Of a stretch of 64,000 nt of DNA, positions 45,871 through 56,917 are shown in pieces; positions within the stretch are counted from its first letter, which is position 1; each line of letters opens with the position of its first letter. This stretch comes from Apilactobacillus kunkeei. Lineage in GTDB: Bacteria > Bacillota > Bacilli > Lactobacillales > Lactobacillaceae. The DNA lies in the NCBI RefSeq assembly GCF_001308195.1, contig NZ_JXDF01000017.1:248001-312000 (forward strand), written 5' to 3'. A model generated the notes under the pieces. The model made no database searches. It was not told where the DNA came from and worked only from the letters and a program-made list of their open reading frames with translations. Made by a program: the position numbers and the translations under genes.

Positions 45871-48669
45871 TTATTCTTCGAATCCTTCAGTAGCTGTTTC
45901 TGGGAAGTTATCACGAACAATCTTAGCACAACGTGCACAGAATTGTGGATAATCTGCATCAGAACCAACATCTGTAGAGATTAGACGGCAACGTTCACAA
46001 GTGTCACCTTCAGCATGTTCAACAACGATTGAAACACCGTTGTTAAAGCTTTGTGCATCACTTGGAGCATCAGCTAAATCTTTAACTTCTAGTTGTGAAA
46101 CCATCAAGATTTGACCAACATTTGTGTGTAGGCTATCTAGTAATGATTTAACTTCATCATTTACAAATAATGATAGTTTAGCTTCTGAAGCCTTACCAAT
46201 TATCTTGTTATTTCTAGCTTCTTCCAATGCCTTCAATACGTCATCTCTGACTTCCATGAACTTGTGCCAGTTTGATGAAAGTTCATCTGCACCTGGTAAG
46301 TCCATTGGTTCTGGCATTTCTGATAGTTGAACGAATTCTTCTTTTTCAGATAGGAATGGCCAGATTTCTTCAGCAGTGTGAGGAAGAATTGGTGTAATTA
46401 ATTTAGTAATTGCAACAGCTGCATTGTATAGAACTGTTTGCATTGATCTTCTTTCTGCACTATCTTCGGCGTAGATGTATAGGATATCCTTAGCGAAGTC
46501 TAGGTAGAAAGCTGAAAGATCAGCATTGATGAATGAAAGTAGACGACGGTTTAGACTTAGGAAGTCAAAGTTATCGTAGTCTTCCTTAATGTCTTTGACA
46601 AAGTTGTTTAACTTAACCATCATGTATTGGTCAGCTGACTTCATGTCTGCAAAATCAACACCATTTTCCTTAGGATCAAAGTCAGAAGTGTTGGCAAGCA
46701 TATATCTCATGGTATTTCTAATCTTCTTATATGAATCAGAAATCTTAACAAAGTTTTCCATTGATACACGAACATCGGCAGAAGTATCTACGGAAGTTAC
46801 CCATAGACGAACGATTTCTGCACCCATCTTCTTAATAACTTCATCAGGAGCAATTGTGTTACCAAGTGATTTACTCATCTTGTGGCCTTCACCATCAAGT
46901 GTGAATCCTTGTGATAATAATTGCTTGTATGGAGCCTTACCGCTAAATGCAACACTAGTAATTAAACTTGAGTTGAACCATCCACGGTATTGGTCAGAAC
47001 CTTCTAGGTATAGGTCTGCAGGATATGTTAGGTAATCACGTTCGGCACAAACACCTTGGTGTGATGAACCTGAATCAAACCATACATCCATGATGTCGTT
47101 TTCCTTAGTAAACTTACCATTTGGTGAATGTTCACTAGTGAAGCCTTCTGGTAATAGGTCCTTAGCTTCTTTTTCGAACCAAATGTCTGAACCATGTTTT
47201 GCAAATAAGTCTGCAACGTGGTCAGTAGTTTCTTTGGTGATGATTGGAGTACCATCTTCACCGTAGAAGATTGGTAGTGGAACACCCCAAACACGTTGTC
47301 TTGAGATTACCCAGTCACCACGATCTTTAATCATGTTGTATAGACGTTTCTTACCCCATTCAGGTTTGAATTGAACGTCTTCAATGGCATTTAGAATGTC
47401 ATCTCTAATCTTATCAACAGAAGCAAACCATTGATCAGTAGCACGGTAAATAACCGGCTTCTTAGTTCTCCAGTCAAATGGGTAACTATGAGTGATTGGT
47501 TGGTACTTCAATAATAAGTTCTTTTCTTTTAACTTGTTTAATGAAATTTCATTTGCATCATCGTAGAAGACACCTTCGAAATCTGGACCAGCTTCCTTAG
47601 TTAGGTAACCTTGTGCATCAACATCAACAAAGATATCTAAGCCATATGATTTACCTACGTAGTAGTCATCTTCCCCAAATCCAGGAGCAGTATGAACTAA
47701 ACCAGTACCAGTATCGATAGTAACGAAATCACCTAGCATGGTTAATAGTTGTCTGTCCATAAATGGATGTTGAGCTAATACACCTTCTAGTTCTTGACCT
47801 CTTACAGTCTTTACGATTTCGTAGTCTTCCCAACCGAATAATTCGGCATCTTTTTCAACTAATTCTGCAGCTAAAACAAACTTACGATCATCGTTAGCTG
47901 GTTTAACAACTGCGTAGTCGAAACCGGCATCAATTGTGATACCCATTGAAGCAGGAATGGTCCATGGAGTAGTAGTCCATACAACCATGTATGTGTTATC
48001 TTCGTCTAAAACACCTTTACCATCGACAACCTTTTCAGCGTAGAAAGCTGAAGGTGATTCGATATCGTGGTATTCCACTTCGGCTTCAGCTAGAGCTGAT
48101 TCTGAAGACCATGACCAGATAACTGGTTTCTTACCACGGTAGATTAGACCCTTTTCAGCCATCTTACCGAATACACGAATTTCAGCAGCTTCAAATTCAG
48201 GCTTTAGAGTTAGGTATGGGTTGTCCCATTCACCAGTAACACCTAGACGTTTGAAACCTTCTCTTTGACGATCAACTTGCTTCAAAGCATATTCATGACA
48301 AAGTTTTCTGAATTCGTTAGTATCCATTTTCTTTCTGTCATATCCAGCTTGAGTAAGCTTTTGTTCGATTGGTAAACCGTGAGTATCCCAACCTGGTACA
48401 TAAGGTGCTCTAAATCCGTTCATTGACTTGTATCTTACGATAAAGTCCTTTGAAATCTTGTTTAAAGCGTGTCCCATATGAATGTCACCATTAGCATATG
48501 GAGGTCCATCATGAAGAACAAATGATGGTTTTCCTTCGTTTAGTTTTTGTCTCATTTGGTAGACGTGATTGTCTTCCCATGCTTTTTGTCTTTCAACTTC
48601 TTTAACAGGTAAATTTCCACGCATCTTAAACTTGGTCTTACCTAGGTTCAAAGTATCTTTTACACGCAT
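45871..48669 (-). CDS. ileS: Isoleucyl-tRNA synthetase
   Basis: Charges tRNA-Ile. Class I signature HMGH lies in [16 protein letters not shown] (about 58-73), KMSKS near 598, the CP1 editing domain lies between, and a C-terminal zinc site shows CERCRL and CARCAKI. From ATG 48669 the protein has 932 residues; GTG 48678 is in frame but ATG is eight bases behind GGGAG and matches the family start [12 protein letters not shown]. Expression is controlled by a T-box leader. It ends the dcw-divIVA-ileS block, the standard Firmicutes order. Confidence 0.98.
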   Translation of the reverse strand: MRVKDTLNLGKTKFKMRGNLPVKEVERQKAWEDNHVYQMRQKLNEGKPSFVLHDGPPYANGDIHMGHALNKISKDFIVRYKSMNGFRAPYVPGWDTHGLPIEQKLTQAGYDRKKMDTNEFRKLCHEYALKQVDRQREGFKRLGVTGEWDNPYLTLKPEFEAAEIRVFGKMAEKGLIYRGKKPVIWSWSSESALAEAEVEYHDIESPSAFYAEKVVDGKGVLDEDNTYMVVWTTTPWTIPASMGITIDAGFDYAVVKPANDDRKFVLAAELVEKDAELFGWEDYEIVKTVRGQELEGVLAQHPFMDRQLLTMLGDFVTIDTGTGLVHTAPGFGEDDYYVGKSYGLDIFVDVDAQGYLTKEAGPDFEGVFYDDANEISLNKLKEKNLLLKYQPITHSYPFDWRTKKPVIYRATDQWFASVDKIRDDILNAIEDVQFKPEWGKKRLYNMIKDRGDWVISRQRVWGVPLPIFYGEDGTPIITKETTDHVADLFAKHGSDIWFEKEAKDLLPEGFTSEHSPNGKFTKENDIMDVWFDSGSSHQGVCAERDYLTYPADLYLEGSDQYRGWFNSSLITSVAFSGKAPYKQLLSQGFTLDGEGHKMSKSLGNTIAPDEVIKKMGAEIVRLWVTSVDTSADVRVSMENFVKISDSYKKIRNTMRYMLANTSDFDPKENGVDFADMKSADQYMMVKLNNFVKDIKEDYDNFDFLSLNRRLLSFINADLSAFYLDFAKDILYIYAEDSAERRSMQTVLYNAAVAITKLITPILPHTAEEIWPFLSEKEEFVQLSEMPEPMDLPGADELSSNWHKFMEVRDDVLKALEEARNNKIIGKASEAKLSLFVNDEVKSLLDSLHTNVGQILMVSQLEVKDLADAPSDAQSFNNGVSIVVEHAEGDTCERCRLISTDVGSDADYPQFCARCAKIVRDNFPETATEGFEE

Positions 48670-48694
48670 AACACACACTCCCTTTTCTAATTAT

Positions 48695-48866
48695 AAAAAA
48701 AGAAGACTTCATCACAAGGGACGAAGTCTTCCGCGGTACCACCCAAATTAGGATATTAAAAATAATATCCCATCTTTATTTACTACATTAAAAGAGATTA
48801 GCCAGAGGTGATCTGCATAGAATGATTTACAACTGACCTTCCACCATTTGTCAGCTCGCTATATTG
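48695..48866 (-). promoter_or_regulatory. T-box riboswitch leader of ileS
   Basis: The T-box motif GGGTGGTACCGCGG is on the minus strand at 48731-48744, followed by a terminator hairpin GAAGACTTC (48702-48710) / GAAGTCTTC (48723-48731) and U run. Upstream lie a stem GGATATT.../...AATATCC (48751-48771) and a long Stem I whose base pairs AGC-GAG with CTC-TG-GCT. Within it GCAG-ATC-ACC places ATC, an isoleucine codon, where the specifier is expected. Uncharged tRNA-Ile would stabilise the antiterminator and allow ileS transcription. Confidence 0.93.
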
Positions 48867-48872
48867 TATCGA

Positions 48873-48900
48873 ATTCTAAGCTTTCTATTCTCTATCTCAA
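48873..48900 (-). promoter_or_regulatory. Promoter of the ileS T-box transcript
   Basis: Minus-strand -35 TTGAGA (48895-48900) and -10 TAGAAT (48873-48878) with 16-base spacing; each differs from consensus at one base. It begins right after the divIVA stop codon, so ileS can be transcribed apart from the dcw cluster. Confidence 0.65.
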
Positions 48901-48901
48901 G

Positions 48902-49543
48902 TTATTCAATTGCTTTGAATGAGCCATCAGGATAAATCTTAATAGTTGCATCTGCTGGCATTTCTTTACCTTCAGATTGTACAACTGTTTCCTTAAAATT
49001 GTCAAGGTTATTAATTTGTTCGTTAACCTTGTCGAAGTTACCGTCAATTCCGGAAATCATTTGATCCCATTCTGGGCTGTTAACAAATTGCATTTGGCTT
49101 TCAAGTAAAGTTCTGATTTTTTCTCTGAATGATTCAGTTGTCTTTCTTAAATCATCATTTGCAATAAGTAGTGCTTTAGATTGGTTTGAGATATTTTCAA
49201 CGATGTCTTTAGCCTTAACGCTAGCATCATTCAAAATTTCATCAGCTTGTTTTCTTGATTGTTCAGTTACGTTGTTGGCTTCGTTTTGAGCTTCAACTTT
49301 AACCTTATCAGCAGCATTTTGTGCAATGATAATTGATTGATTCAATGAATCCTTCATACCATTAAAGTATTTTAGTTCATCTTCAGTTTGTTTCAAACGG
49401 TTCTTCATATCGATATTTTCGGATAAAGTTAATTGGTAATCCTTGATAATACGATCTAAGAATTCGTTTACCTCGTCAATATTGTAACCTCTCATTTTTA
49501 CAGAAAACTCTTTATTATGAATATCTTGTGGGCTAAGTACCAT
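48902..49543 (-). CDS. divIVA: Cell division initiation protein DivIVA
   Basis: DivIVA binds strongly curved membrane at poles and septa and recruits partners. The N-terminal lipid-binding domain (SPQDIHNKEFSVKMRGYNIDEVNEFLD, about 4-30, within a short span) is followed by a long coiled coil (about 30-135) and a C-terminal region of about 75 residues. The length of 213 is usual for lactobacilli. GGAGGAGAGATACA precedes the ATG. It lies 17 bases after ylmH. Confidence 0.95.
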   Translation of the reverse strand: MVLSPQDIHNKEFSVKMRGYNIDEVNEFLDRIIKDYQLTLSENIDMKNRLKQTEDELKYFNGMKDSLNQSIIIAQNAADKVKVEAQNEANNVTEQSRKQADEILNDASVKAKDIVENISNQSKALLIANDDLRKTTESFREKIRTLLESQMQFVNSPEWDQMISGIDGNFDKVNEQINNLDNFKETVVQSEGKEMPADATIKIYPDGSFKAIE

Positions 49544-49560
49544 TGTATCTCTCCTCCAAC

Positions 49561-50343
49561 CTATTTTTTTAATACAGAAATAATGGCTCTATATTTACCT
49601 TTTTTGGTTTGGCCTTCCTGACGCTTTAAACGAATGCGACCGAATCTTCTAACTGATACAACATCGTGTGTTGTAATTTCGTAATCCGGTCGACTGTTTA
49701 CCGCCCAGTTAAGGTGAACCTTTTGATGACTAACTAACTCTTTGGCATCATTTCTGGATATGTTAAATCCTTCCGAAATTAAATTATCCATTCTAAATGA
49801 TGATAGAGTTGTTGACTCATCTCTCCATTCATTTTCCGGCGTAATGACGTCAGAAAATTCTGTTTCAATCAGTGAAACCTTGGTTTTACCAATTGAGCTA
49901 ATTTGCATTTTTAAGAAGTCAGCAATTTCTCTTGTGCATAGGAATTGCCATCTTGTTCCGTCGGTTAAAATATCGCCAATCGTTGATCTCTCAACACCCG
50001 AACCTAATAAAGTTCCCAATATCTTACTGTGACGTAATTTTGAGAACTTTACTGGATATCTAATTTCAAACAACTTAACTTGATAATCATCTTCAGATGG
50101 TTCGAAGTATTCTGGATATATCAAGCCACGTTTCATTTCTGAGTTTGGATATCCCCCGAAAAAGGCGACCGATAAGTCACTCTGGCGGTTAACTAAAGTC
50201 GTTAAAATATAAACCTGTCTAGGATTTAAAAACTTAGTTAGGATTGGACGATATTGATTAATTGACTCATCAATTAAATCTGCACAAGAATCGATGAACG
50301 GAACTTCTTCTTTTCTAAAATGCTGTTCAATATTTTTATCCAT
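49561..50343 (-). CDS. ylmH: YlmH-family RNA-binding protein (S4 domain)
   Basis: YlmH-type proteins bind the large ribosomal subunit and in some Firmicutes help ribosome-associated quality control. An N-terminal domain of about 170 residues (RQVYILTTL block) precedes a C-terminal S4 RNA-binding domain (about 180-255; NLISEGFNISRNDAKELV and VHLNW). The length of 260 is standard. The start codon follows the sepF stop by one base with only a weak AAGA ribosome site, suggesting coupled translation. The ylmG (YggT) gene that usually lies between sepF and ylmH is absent. Confidence 0.9.
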   Translation of the reverse strand: MDKNIEQHFRKEEVPFIDSCADLIDESINQYRPILTKFLNPRQVYILTTLVNRQSDLSVAFFGGYPNSEMKRGLIYPEYFEPSEDDYQVKLFEIRYPVKFSKLRHSKILGTLLGSGVERSTIGDILTDGTRWQFLCTREIADFLKMQISSIGKTKVSLIETEFSDVITPENEWRDESTTLSSFRMDNLISEGFNISRNDAKELVSHQKVHLNWAVNSRPDYEITTHDVVSVRRFGRIRLKRQEGQTKKGKYRAIISVLKK

Positions 50344-50344
50344 T

Positions 50345-50749
50345 TTATCTTAAACGTTCATTCATTTCTTTTCTGATTTCCCCGTCTACATAGTAGTTGT
50401 GTGGAGTGAAAAGAAAGACTAATTCAGAAATTCTCTCAATATTTCCATCAATAGTGAAAACAACTCCGTTTAAGAAATCAATAATTCTTCTAGTTGCTTC
50501 ATCGCTAGCAGCATCAAAATTAATGATTACAGCATTGTTATCAATTAATTTTTGCGCAATTGTTTTTACATCAGCATAAATCTTAGGTTCAAAGACGGAA
50601 ATTTTGCTGTTGCGACTTTGACTTGAGTTTTTGCTAATTGAAACTACCTTATCATTGTTCTCCACTTGGGAGTTATCTTCTTCGTAAAAGTCTTCGTCTT
50701 GATCGTAATCAGTTCCGAAGAATTTACTAAAACTAAACTTAGCTGTCAT
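50345..50749 (-). CDS. sepF: Cell division protein SepF
   Basis: SepF bundles FtsZ filaments and tethers them to the membrane. An N-terminal amphipathic helix (KFSFSKFFG) is followed by an acidic linker and a C-terminal domain (about 47-125) with VIINFDAASDEATRRIIDFLNG. The length of 134 is typical. AAGGGA lies about 13 bases ahead of the ATG. It sits between ftsZ and ylmH in the dcw transcript. Confidence 0.93.
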   Translation of the reverse strand: MTAKFSFSKFFGTDYDQDEDFYEEDNSQVENNDKVVSISKNSSQSRNSKISVFEPKIYADVKTIAQKLIDNNAVIINFDAASDEATRRIIDFLNGVVFTIDGNIERISELVFLFTPHNYYVDGEIRKEMNERLR

Positions 50750-50787
50750 TTCAATTCATTCCCTTCAAAGAAATCTAGAAAAAGTGA

Positions 50788-52020
50788 TTAGTTCTTACGA
50801 CGGAATTTAAAGAATGGAGGTAAATCGTCATCACTTGATTTATCTTCCTTTTGATTGTCACTTGAGTTGTTAGCATCAAATGGATCAAATTCTTTCTTTT
50901 GTACGTTTTCAAAACGTGTGTCAGATGGCTTGTCGCTATCTGTGTTTTCGTCGTTAGTTCTAACGTTACCTTGGTCTTCCTTGTGATGTCTTGGGCTAAC
51001 TACCTTACCAGGAGTTTCTGAAACTCTTGATGGACGTGCTTGGCCGTTTAGTAGTTCTTCTGGACTAGTTTCGATTCCTGTAGCAATAACAGTAACCTTG
51101 ATTTCGTCGCCTAGGTCTTCATCAATTGAAGTACCAAAGATAATGTTTACATCGCTAGTTGCAGCTTGAGCAACGATGTCTGAAGCATCTTGAGCTTCAA
51201 ATAGTGACATGTCTGGGCCACCAGTGATGTTTAATAATACTTGTTTTGCACCATCGATTGAAACTTCTAACAATGGTGAAGAAATAGCCTTCTTGGTTGC
51301 TTCTGCAGTTCTGTTTTCACCTGTAGCAGTACCAACACCCATAAGTGCTGAACCAGTGTTTTGCATAACAGTCTTAACATCAGCAAAGTCCAAGTTAACG
51401 TATCCAGGACTAGTAATTAAGTCAGAAATACCTTGAACACCTTGTCTTAATACGTTGTCAGCTTCTTGGAAAGCTTCCATCATAGGTGTCTTCTTATCAA
51501 CCATTTCTAATAGACGGTTGTTGGCAATTACGATTAAAGTATCAACGTTTTCCTTTAATGCTGAAACACCTTCTGCAGCATATTTAGATCTTCTTGGTCC
51601 TTCAAAAGTAAATGGTCTAGTAACAACACCAACAGTTAAAGCACCTGAGTCCTTAGCAATCTTGGCAACGATTGGAGCAGCACCGTTACCAGTACCACCA
51701 CCCATTCCGGCAGTTACGAATACCATATCTGCGCCTTGAAGTGCTTCTGAGATAGCTTCTTCACTTTCTTCAGCGGCCTTAGTTCCTACTTCTGGATCTG
51801 AACCTGCACCTAAACCTCTAGTTAATTTAGGTCCTAATTGGATTTTTGTTTCAGCTTTTGATGTGTTTAATGCTTGAACATCGGTATTTGCAACAATAAA
51901 TTCAACACCTTTAACATCTTCAGCAATCATACGGTTAACGGCGTTACTACCACCGCCACCTACACCAATAACTTTAATTTTTGCGCCTTGGTTTTCAGTA
52001 GAATCTAATGAAAATTCCAT
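50788..52020 (-). CDS. ftsZ: Cell division GTPase FtsZ
   Basis: The tubulin homologue that forms the Z ring. GGGGSN at 21-26 and the tubulin signature GGGTGNG at 107-113 bind GTP; NLDFADV near 207 holds the T7 loop. A disordered charged linker (about 320-395) leads to the C-terminal peptide [14 protein letters not shown], which binds FtsA and SepF. In the G motif GTGTG is GTGNG, a change found in many lactobacilli as far as I recall. GGAGGAAGTTAAA precedes the ATG. Confidence 0.98.
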   Translation of the reverse strand: MEFSLDSTENQGAKIKVIGVGGGGSNAVNRMIAEDVKGVEFIVANTDVQALNTSKAETKIQLGPKLTRGLGAGSDPEVGTKAAEESEEAISEALQGADMVFVTAGMGGGTGNGAAPIVAKIAKDSGALTVGVVTRPFTFEGPRRSKYAAEGVSALKENVDTLIVIANNRLLEMVDKKTPMMEAFQEADNVLRQGVQGISDLITSPGYVNLDFADVKTVMQNTGSALMGVGTATGENRTAEATKKAISSPLLEVSIDGAKQVLLNITGGPDMSLFEAQDASDIVAQAATSDVNIIFGTSIDEDLGDEIKVTVIATGIETSPEELLNGQARPSRVSETPGKVVSPRHHKEDQGNVRTNDENTDSDKPSDTRFENVQKKEFDPFDANNSSDNQKEDKSSDDDLPPFFKFRRKN

Positions 52021-52049
52021 TTTAACTTCCTCCGTGTACTTCTGTTATT

Positions 52050-53408
52050 TTATTCGAAAAAGTCTTGGTAAAAGCGTTTAAGTCTTCCCTTAGTGCTTTT
52101 AGCTAGTTTTGAACCAGACTTTTTAGGTTTACTTGGTTGTTGTGGTCGATTATCTTGTTGAATGTATTCAGATGAGTTATCGATTACATCATCGCCATAA
52201 TCGTTACCAATGAAATCATCATTGGATTGAGTGTTGTTCACTACAGTTTTGCCTTCTAGTGATGATCTTACTAACACTTGAATTTCACTCATGTTAGCAC
52301 GATACGTTACTAGTGACAATGGAAGTGAAAATGATGGGTGTCTTAATCCCATTTGATCTGGAATGTAGACTCTAACGTTAGTATCAAATCTATCGGCTGC
52401 TAATTCTGAGATCCCAGGCAATGCTGCAACTCCACCAGTTAGAACAATACCTCCAGGTAGGTTTAAAGCAGAGATACTGCTTAAACTCTTGTACATTCTA
52501 GTAAAGATTTGGTCTACTCTAGCTTGAATGATTTCTGCTAGGTATTTTTCAGAAATTCTGACTGGTTGGCTTTGACCAACAACTTCAATTGGAAATTCAT
52601 TGCTTTCTGATGCTTCAATTTCATCAGCGTAACCGTAATCGCGTTTAACTTTTTCGGCACTTTCTAATGAAGTGTTAAGCACAACAGAAATGTCTTTAGT
52701 GATGTATTCTCCACCTTCACTATCTACAGTAGTGAATTTTAGTTGATGATCATGAACAACAGAAGCAGTTGTTTGGCCACCACCTAAATCGATTAGAACA
52801 GTTCCAAAGTCTTGTTCTCCATCATCTAAAATAGTCATGCCTTGTGCTAATGGCATATTGATGATTGAAGATGGATTTAATCCAGCTCTTTGAACCGCTT
52901 TTCTAATATTATGGATAATAGTCTTTGGTCCAGTGATGATACGACCCTTCATTTCAAGTCTTACACCGACCATACCTCTTGGGTCCTTTATGCCGTCAAA
53001 TCCATCAACGATGAATTCATCAGCTAAGGTATCCATAATTTCTCTTTCTGGTGGTAGGTTTTTAATCATTGCAGATACAGTAACGTTTTTAACGTCTTCA
53101 TCTGAAATTTCTCTTGATTGATCTGAGATAGCCACCATACCGCTGCATGGTTCAATCTTTAATTGGTTGGCAGGAATACCAACAATCACATCATGAATTT
53201 GAATACCAGCTTTTTCTTCTGCCTGGTTAACAGCTCTTCTAATTGATTCAGAAGCCTTGTCAATATCGACGATGATGCCTCGGCTAACACCTTCAGAGCG
53301 TTCGTTTCCTAAACCTAAAACGTTCATTTGGCCTTTTACTTTTTCGGCAACAATCACCTTAATTGACGTAGTTCCAATATCCAATCCAACATACATTTCT
53401 GAATTCAT
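52050..53408 (-). CDS. ftsA: Cell division protein FtsA
   Basis: An actin-fold protein that anchors FtsZ to the membrane and recruits later divisome proteins. The N-terminal VGLDIGTTSIKVIVAE, the SHS2 (1C) domain near 85-165, and the nucleotide blocks LIDLGGGQTTASV near 206 and VLTGGVAALPGI near 335 are visible. A polar linker ends in an amphipathic helix (KGRLKRFYQDFFE) for membrane binding. The length of 452 is normal. GGAGG lies 12 bases before the ATG. A 112-base gap separates it from divIB. Confidence 0.97.
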   Translation of the reverse strand: MNSEMYVGLDIGTTSIKVIVAEKVKGQMNVLGLGNERSEGVSRGIIVDIDKASESIRRAVNQAEEKAGIQIHDVIVGIPANQLKIEPCSGMVAISDQSREISDEDVKNVTVSAMIKNLPPEREIMDTLADEFIVDGFDGIKDPRGMVGVRLEMKGRIITGPKTIIHNIRKAVQRAGLNPSSIINMPLAQGMTILDDGEQDFGTVLIDLGGGQTTASVVHDHQLKFTTVDSEGGEYITKDISVVLNTSLESAEKVKRDYGYADEIEASESNEFPIEVVGQSQPVRISEKYLAEIIQARVDQIFTRMYKSLSSISALNLPGGIVLTGGVAALPGISELAADRFDTNVRVYIPDQMGLRHPSFSLPLSLVTYRANMSEIQVLVRSSLEGKTVVNNTQSNDDFIGNDYGDDVIDNSSEYIQQDNRPQQPSKPKKSGSKLAKSTKGRLKRFYQDFFE

Positions 53409-53520
53409 TATCTAAGGGAACCTCCAATTAAGCATAATTATTCTTAGATACTCTAGTTTATATTTAAGTTAGTTATAAGTTAATTTTAACACAAGAGTAG
53501 ACAACTCTAAAGAACCATTA

Positions 53521-54408
53521 TTAGTTTCTTTTTTTAGTTGTAGTTGTTGTTTTCTTAGCATCCTTATTTAGCGTTTCTTTTAGCTTAGTTTTTGTAGATG
53601 CTTTAGTGGTTGTATTGCTACTTTTCTTATCATCATTGATTGGAAATGAGTAAGCACCAACCTCTAAATTAATAACACTTTTTGTTTTTAATTGAGTGGC
53701 GATTGAGCGATAGAAGCCCATCTTATCATTAAAATCGTGCATCAAGATAATAACGCGATTACCATCTCGCATATAAACGTGTAATTCATCTGGGTACACC
53801 TTGGTTGGTGAGTATGAAATGACACGAATGTTGTCTCTGATGTCCTTAGGTAGCCTTACATACTTTTCAATCATTGATTTCAATAATGACTGATTATTAA
53901 ATTTCACTATATAAGGCATCTTAGAATCATTAGGATTCTTTACAGCAATATTAGTAACCTTTCCGTTTTCTAATATTAGATACTGCTTGTTGCCACGAGT
54001 TTCATAACCAATTTCTTTATATGGTGAAACTGAAACAGAAAGATGATTAAATCCCGTAAATTTAAAATCTAACGATTTAACGCGATGATCATCATTAATA
54101 ACCCTTTGGTTAATTTTATTTTTATGACCAATAACTTTAAAAATACTGTCCCCTTCATCTAACTGAAGTTCTCTCTTAATATCTTTTTGAGAGATATATC
54201 CGTTTCCATTAACGCTAATACTACTAATTTGACTCATTGGTGAAACCAAGTAAATCAAGATTAGTAATAATACAACTAACGGAATGATGATATATGAGGA
54301 AGATTTCATTTTATTTTTTATCTTTTGCTTATGCAATTCAACAAAATCATCGGATATTCTTGAAGCCCTATTCGAGGATTTTTTTGAGGAAAATAATTTA
54401 GACTTCAT
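53521..54408 (-). CDS. divIB: Cell division protein DivIB/FtsQ
   Basis: A bitopic divisome protein. A basic cytosolic N-terminus (1-35) precedes one membrane helix (about 38-57), a POTRA domain starting at ISSISVNGNGYIS (about 62-130) and a beta domain (about 130-250). The tail after 250 is a low-complexity Thr/Lys/Ser stretch, probably disordered. The length of 295 is normal. GGAGGAACTTTACT precedes the ATG. It lies between murG and ftsA as in other Firmicutes. Confidence 0.93.
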   Translation of the reverse strand: MKSKLFSSKKSSNRASRISDDFVELHKQKIKNKMKSSSYIIIPLVVLLLILIYLVSPMSQISSISVNGNGYISQKDIKRELQLDEGDSIFKVIGHKNKINQRVINDDHRVKSLDFKFTGFNHLSVSVSPYKEIGYETRGNKQYLILENGKVTNIAVKNPNDSKMPYIVKFNNQSLLKSMIEKYVRLPKDIRDNIRVISYSPTKVYPDELHVYMRDGNRVIILMHDFNDKMGFYRSIATQLKTKSVINLEVGAYSFPINDDKKSSNTTTKASTKTKLKETLNKDAKKTTTTTKKRN

Positions 54409-54423
54409 AGTAAAGTTCCTCCA

Positions 54424-55515
54424 TTAACGGCAAATTGATTTTGCAACTTCCAACAGACGACTTGCGGCATCACGACAACCCATTTTTCTTGAGTTTTCAG
54501 CCATTTCATTTCTCTTTTCCTTATCGTTCATGATAAAGTCAGAATTTTCAATTAATGTCTTCGCATTTAAATCATTTTCAGTAATGATTAAAGCGGCATC
54601 GTTCTTCACCAAACTCAATGCATTCTTGGTTTGATGATCAGCAGTAACGTATGGACTTGGAATTAATACTGATGGGATTCCAAGAGCTGTAATTTCGGCT
54701 AAACTAGTAGCCCCTGCTCTACCAACGATTGCATCAACCTTTGGTAAAACGTTTGGCATATCAGCAATGTAGTCCTTAATTACCACATTATCGTTAATTG
54801 TTTGTCCTTTTAGTTGTTCCATAACGTCATCGTAACGCTTCTTACCGGTAACGAACACAACTTGGTAATTCTTTTCGTTGTATTGACGAATGCTTTCGCA
54901 AACAACTTTGTTAATCTTCAATGCACCTTGGCTACCACCAAAGATTAAAAGGGTTGGAACATCGTTTTTTAATCCGTATTGTTCCCAAGAAAAATCAGAT
55001 TTTAAGTTTGCCACTTGTTGGGCACGTGGGTTACCAGTATAAACAGTCTTTTCCTTTGGAAATTGGCTGATGGCATCTTCGAATCCAACTGCAATCTTAT
55101 CAACGTGTTTGCTTAGGAAACGGTTAGTTAGACCAACAACACTGTTTTGTTCGTGAATCATTGTTGGAATATTCATTTGTGAAGCAGCGTAAACAACGGC
55201 TCCAGAAACGTATCCACCAGTTCCAATCACGATATCTGGTTTAAATTTTTTAATTAACTTCTTTGATTTATGTAGACTCTTTAAAAACAAACTAACAGTT
55301 TTTACGTTGTATAAAGAAAGAGAACGTTTGAAGCCTTGGATTTCTAATTCTTCGAAAGCGATGTTGTGTTTTGGAACGATATCCTTTTCCAAGCCTCTAG
55401 TTGATCCAACGTATAAAACTTCAGCATCAGGATCAACTCTGCGAAGTTCTTCAATTAATGCTAGTGCAGGATAGATGTGGCCACCAGTTCCTCCACCTGA
55501 AATCATTAGTCTCAT
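54424..55515 (-). CDS. murG: UDP-GlcNAc transferase MurG (lipid II synthesis)
   Basis: Transfers GlcNAc to lipid I, forming lipid II, at the inner membrane face. The [13 protein letters not shown] loop (7-19) is the first G loop, [14 protein letters not shown] near 99-112 the third, and [13 protein letters not shown] near 193 contacts the nucleotide. The length of 363 is standard. Its ATG overlaps the murD stop by one base (TAATG), so translation is coupled. Confidence 0.98.
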   Translation of the reverse strand: MRLMISGGGTGGHIYPALALIEELRRVDPDAEVLYVGSTRGLEKDIVPKHNIAFEELEIQGFKRSLSLYNVKTVSLFLKSLHKSKKLIKKFKPDIVIGTGGYVSGAVVYAASQMNIPTMIHEQNSVVGLTNRFLSKHVDKIAVGFEDAISQFPKEKTVYTGNPRAQQVANLKSDFSWEQYGLKNDVPTLLIFGGSQGALKINKVVCESIRQYNEKNYQVVFVTGKKRYDDVMEQLKGQTINDNVVIKDYIADMPNVLPKVDAIVGRAGATSLAEITALGIPSVLIPSPYVTADHQTKNALSLVKNDAALIITENDLNAKTLIENSDFIMNDKEKRNEMAENSRKMGCRDAASRLLEVAKSICR

Positions 55516-56894
55516 TAGTTTTCTTCCTTTCTACCTGTTTTTTGTTCTACTAGTTGGATGAATTCGTCCCCTCTTTGTTCAAAGGTATCATATTGATCCC
55601 AACTAGCATTAGCTGGAGACAATAGAACAATGTCGCCTTCTTCACTCATTGCCCATGCTTCATCCACAGCTTCCTTCATGTTATTAACAATCTTGATGTT
55701 TTTAACACCGGCCTTCTTAGCAGTGTCTGCTAACAAGTCCTTAGTTTCACCAAATAAGGTAATTGCCTTAACATGGTCGGCGAAATCCTTTTCCAGTTTT
55801 TCGAAAGTGTAACCACGATCTAATCCACCGGCAATTAGAACAACGTTATCTTTAAAACTTCTCAAAGCCACTTGAGTTGCTTCAATGTCTGTAGCCTTTG
55901 AGTCATTGTAGAACTTTCTACCATCGGCAGTTAATACGTATTGGACACGGTGTCTGACACCACCAAATGTACTTAGTGCCTTCTTGATTGCGGAGTTACT
56001 CTTGCCCATAATCTTGGCAACAGCAATTGCTGCTAAAGCGTTTTGCACGTTTTGTTGACCAGGAACTCTAATTTCATCAACATTCATAACGAATTCATCT
56101 TTAAAGAAGATTTGTTCGTCTTTCACGTATGCACCGTCTGTGCTTACTGCTTCGTATGAGAAAGGAACCACCTTAGCCTTACTACGTTTGCTTAATTCAC
56201 GCCATTCTTCATTATCAAAGTTCACCACGAAAAAGTCATTTTCATCTTGATTTTCGGTAATGCGCATTTTAGCGTTAACGTAGTTTTCTCTAGTCTTATG
56301 GTAGTCAAGATGATTTGAGAAAACGTTGTTTAAAACGGCAATATGTGGATGCAATGTCTTAATGCCAACTAGCATAAAACTAGATAATTCTAAGACAATG
56401 TCATCATCCTTAGTTGCCTTTGTGGTAATAGTACTTGCTGGAACACCAATGTTTCCTGCTACGTATGAATATCCAGTAGTTCTTTCTTCGTTTAGGATGT
56501 CATTAATCATAGTTGAAACGGTTGTTTTACCATTACTACCAGTTACACCAACAATTGGTGCTTCACTGACTTGACTGGCAATTTCAACTTCAACTGTGAT
56601 TGGAATATTTCTTTTAATTGCTTCTTTAATTAATTCATTATCGTAAAAAATTCCAGGGTTCTTGACAATTAAATCAAAATTGTAATCATCTAAAATCTTT
56701 GGACTTTGTTTAGCATCAATTACCTCAACGCCAATTTTTTCTAACTCTTCTTTTGCGTCCGATTTCAAAGGATTAGCGTCATTTAACCAAACGTTAGCGT
56801 TTAATTGCTTTAATAGCTTAGATGCATTGATTCCACTCATTCCCGCACCTAAAACTAGTATGTTTTTATTTTGATAATCGTCAATATTTTTCAT
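55515..56894 (-). CDS. murD: UDP-MurNAc-L-alanine:D-glutamate ligase MurD
   Basis: Adds D-glutamate to UDP-MurNAc-Ala using ATP. The P-loop [10 protein letters not shown] lies near 114-123, with N-terminal Rossmann [13 protein letters not shown] (16-28) and [22 protein letters not shown] near 318-339. The length of 459 is typical. GGGAGCATGAATT precedes the ATG. It lies between mraY and murG. Confidence 0.98.
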   Translation of the reverse strand: MKNIDDYQNKNILVLGAGMSGINASKLLKQLNANVWLNDANPLKSDAKEELEKIGVEVIDAKQSPKILDDYNFDLIVKNPGIFYDNELIKEAIKRNIPITVEVEIASQVSEAPIVGVTGSNGKTTVSTMINDILNEERTTGYSYVAGNIGVPASTITTKATKDDDIVLELSSFMLVGIKTLHPHIAVLNNVFSNHLDYHKTRENYVNAKMRITENQDENDFFVVNFDNEEWRELSKRSKAKVVPFSYEAVSTDGAYVKDEQIFFKDEFVMNVDEIRVPGQQNVQNALAAIAVAKIMGKSNSAIKKALSTFGGVRHRVQYVLTADGRKFYNDSKATDIEATQVALRSFKDNVVLIAGGLDRGYTFEKLEKDFADHVKAITLFGETKDLLADTAKKAGVKNIKIVNNMKEAVDEAWAMSEEGDIVLLSPANASWDQYDTFEQRGDEFIQLVEQKTGRKEEN

Positions 56895-56917
56895 AATTCA
56901 TGCTCCCAAAAATATTA

